From: Pseudomonas brenneri | GTDB taxonomy: Bacteria; Pseudomonadota; Gammaproteobacteria; Pseudomonadales; Pseudomonadaceae | Reading direction: 5' to 3' | DNA length: 64,000 nucleotides | NCBI RefSeq assembly: GCF_007858285.1 | Contig: NZ_VFIL01000016.1 | Span: 1 to 64,000, forward strand | Shown: positions 62,934-64,000 of the stretch, in pieces | How the letters are laid out: every line of letters begins with the position of its first letter | How positions within the stretch are numbered: position 1 is the first letter of the stretch | Notes under the pieces: generated by a model | Told to the model about the DNA's origin: nothing | The model's database searches: none | Seen by the model: the letters and a program-made list of their open reading frames with translations, nothing else | Program-made: the position numbers and the translations under genes

Positions 62934-64000
62934 TTACAGGCCCAGCAGTGTCATGCGCGCACGCACCGCAGCCTCAATCCCCGCTTCATCCAGCCCACAC
63001 TCGGCCAGCATCTGCGCCGGCTTGGCGTGTTCGACATAAATGTCCGGCAAACCCAGGTGCAGCACCGACTTGAGGATATTCTCCCGCGCCAGGAACTCGC
63101 TGACCGCCGCACCGGCGCCGCCCATGATGGCGTTTTCTTCAACGGTTACCAGCAACTCATGGCTGCTGGCGATTTCGCGCACCAGGGCTTCGTCCAGAGG
63201 TTTGACGAAACGCATGTCGATCACAGTGGCGTTGATGTTCTGCGCCACTTTCAGGGCTTCGGCCAGTTGCACGCCGAACACCAGGAATGCGGTCTTGCTG
63301 CCCTGGCGACGGACGATGCCCTTGCCGATCTCGATCGGTTCCAGGTCTTTCTCGATCACCGCATTCGGGCCATTGCCACGGGGGTAGCGTACCGCTGCCG
63401 GGCCGTTGTACAGGTGCCCGGTGCTGAGCATCTTGCGCAGCTCGTTCTCGTCGCTCGGGGTCATCACCAGCATGCCGGGGATGCAGCGCAAGTACGACAG
63501 GTCGTAGCTGCCAGCGTGGGTCGGGCCGTCTTCGCCGACCAGACCGGCGCGGTCGATGGCGAACAGCACGTCGAGGTTCTGCACCGCCACATCGTGAATA
63601 AGCTGGTCATAACCGCGTTGCAGGAACGTGGAGTAGATCGCCACCACCGGCTTGGCGCCTTCGCAGGCCATGCCGGCGGCAAAGGTCACCGCATGTTGCT
63701 CGGCAATCGCTACATCGAAGTAACGCAGCGGGAAACGCTCGCTGAACGCCACCAGGTCGGAGCCTTCCTTCATCGCCGGGGTAATGCCTACCAGGCGCGG
63801 GTCGGCGGCGGCCATGTCGCACAGCCATTCGCCAAACACACCGGAGTACTTCGGCCCGCTGGCCTTTTTGGGTGCCGCCACGGGCGCGTCCAGCGGTTCG
63901 AGCTTGGTGATGGCGTGGTAACCAATCGGGTCGACTTCCGCCGGGGCGAAGCCTTTGCCTTTCTTGGTGACGATATGCAGGAACTGCGGGCCCTTGAGGT
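62934..64000 (-). CDS. dxs: 1-deoxy-D-xylulose-5-phosphate synthase, C-terminal part
   Basis: Dxs makes 1-deoxy-xylulose 5-phosphate for isoprenoids, thiamine and pyridoxal. The gene runs off the window end; its first part is missing. About 355 C-terminal residues are visible, including FDVAIAEQHAVTFAAGMACEG, the transketolase pyrimidine-binding region, GEDGPTHAG and the C-terminal domain with VVTVEEN-like LLVTVEENAIMGGAG. The frame continues upstream of 63881 to the edge (for example GPQFLHIVTKKGKGF), so no start lies within the window. Confidence 0.95.
   Translation of the reverse strand, partial: LKGPQFLHIVTKKGKGFAPAEVDPIGYHAITKLEPLDAPVAAPKKASGPKYSGVFGEWLCDMAAADPRLVGITPAMKEGSDLVAFSERFPLRYFDVAIAEQHAVTFAAGMACEGAKPVVAIYSTFLQRGYDQLIHDVAVQNLDVLFAIDRAGLVGEDGPTHAGSYDLSYLRCIPGMLVMTPSDENELRKMLSTGHLYNGPAAVRYPRGNGPNAVIEKDLEPIEIGKGIVRRQGSKTAFLVFGVQLAEALKVAQNINATVIDMRFVKPLDEALVREIASSHELLVTVEENAIMGGAGAAVSEFLARENILKSVLHLGLPDIYVEHAKPAQMLAECGLDEAGIEAAVRARMTLLGL

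Overview
The window is chromosomal DNA of a Pseudomonas, most likely of the P. fluorescens group. The evidence is the gene order (5S rRNA, birA, coaX, tRNA cluster, secE-nusG, L11/L10-rpoBC, str, S10, spc and alpha ribosomal operons, then katA, a bacterioferritin-fold ferritin, uvrA, MFS and ssb), the close fit of the proteins to Pseudomonas families, and the REP/REPIN repeats in the accessory part. All assignments come from reading the sequence; no search was run.

Region 1 (1-3434): the end of an rRNA operon, biotin ligase and type III pantothenate kinase, a SPOR protein, four tRNA genes (Tyr, Gly, Thr, then Trp after its own promoter) and secE. No EF-Tu gene follows tRNA-Thr, although many gammaproteobacteria have tufB there. 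Region 2 (3444-33319): the transcription and translation superlocus. It holds nusG, rplKAJL, rpoBC, rpsLG-fusA-tuf and the S10/spc/alpha genes through rplQ. Recognisable control elements are an L1-binding leader, an L10 leader, the attenuator before rpoB, a stem in the rpoB-rpoC gap, and sigma-70 promoters before rpsL, rpsJ, rpsH and rpsM. Region 3 (33560-40630): KatA, a ferritin without the haem-ligand Met, UvrA, a YajR-like transporter and SSB.

Region 4 (40791-49920) is more variable: a trans-aconitate methyltransferase-like gene, an isochorismatase-like hydrolase divergent from a GlxA/AraC regulator, an RmlD-like protein, an OmpW/OprG porin, and a likely zinc-linked set (His-rich DUF2796 protein, ABC ATPase, FtsX-like permease, DUF3299 protein). 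A small unknown gene and a CnoX/YbbN-type thioredoxin follow. REPINs punctuate the gaps from here on.

Region 5 (49993-51257) is the standout. It is a single Abi_2 (AbiD/AbiF-type) gene with a HEPN-like R-x4-H motif, and its base composition is lower in GC than its neighbours. Just upstream lies a structured stretch that reads as a non-coding RNA ending in a U-run 20 nt before the start codon. This looks like an abiF-RNA/Abi_2 RNA-antitoxin and toxin pair placed between two housekeeping genes.

Region 6 (51258-64000): a lysine methyltransferase-like gene and a YbaY-type lipoprotein. Then comes the riboflavin cluster nrdR-ribD-ribE-ribBA-ribH-nusB-thiL, in which the GTP cyclohydrolase half of RibBA lacks its zinc cysteines and a separate ribA supplies them. 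A periplasmic binding protein, ribA, a small membrane protein, a BtuF-like binding protein, a BtuB-like receptor and the 3' part of dxs complete the window.
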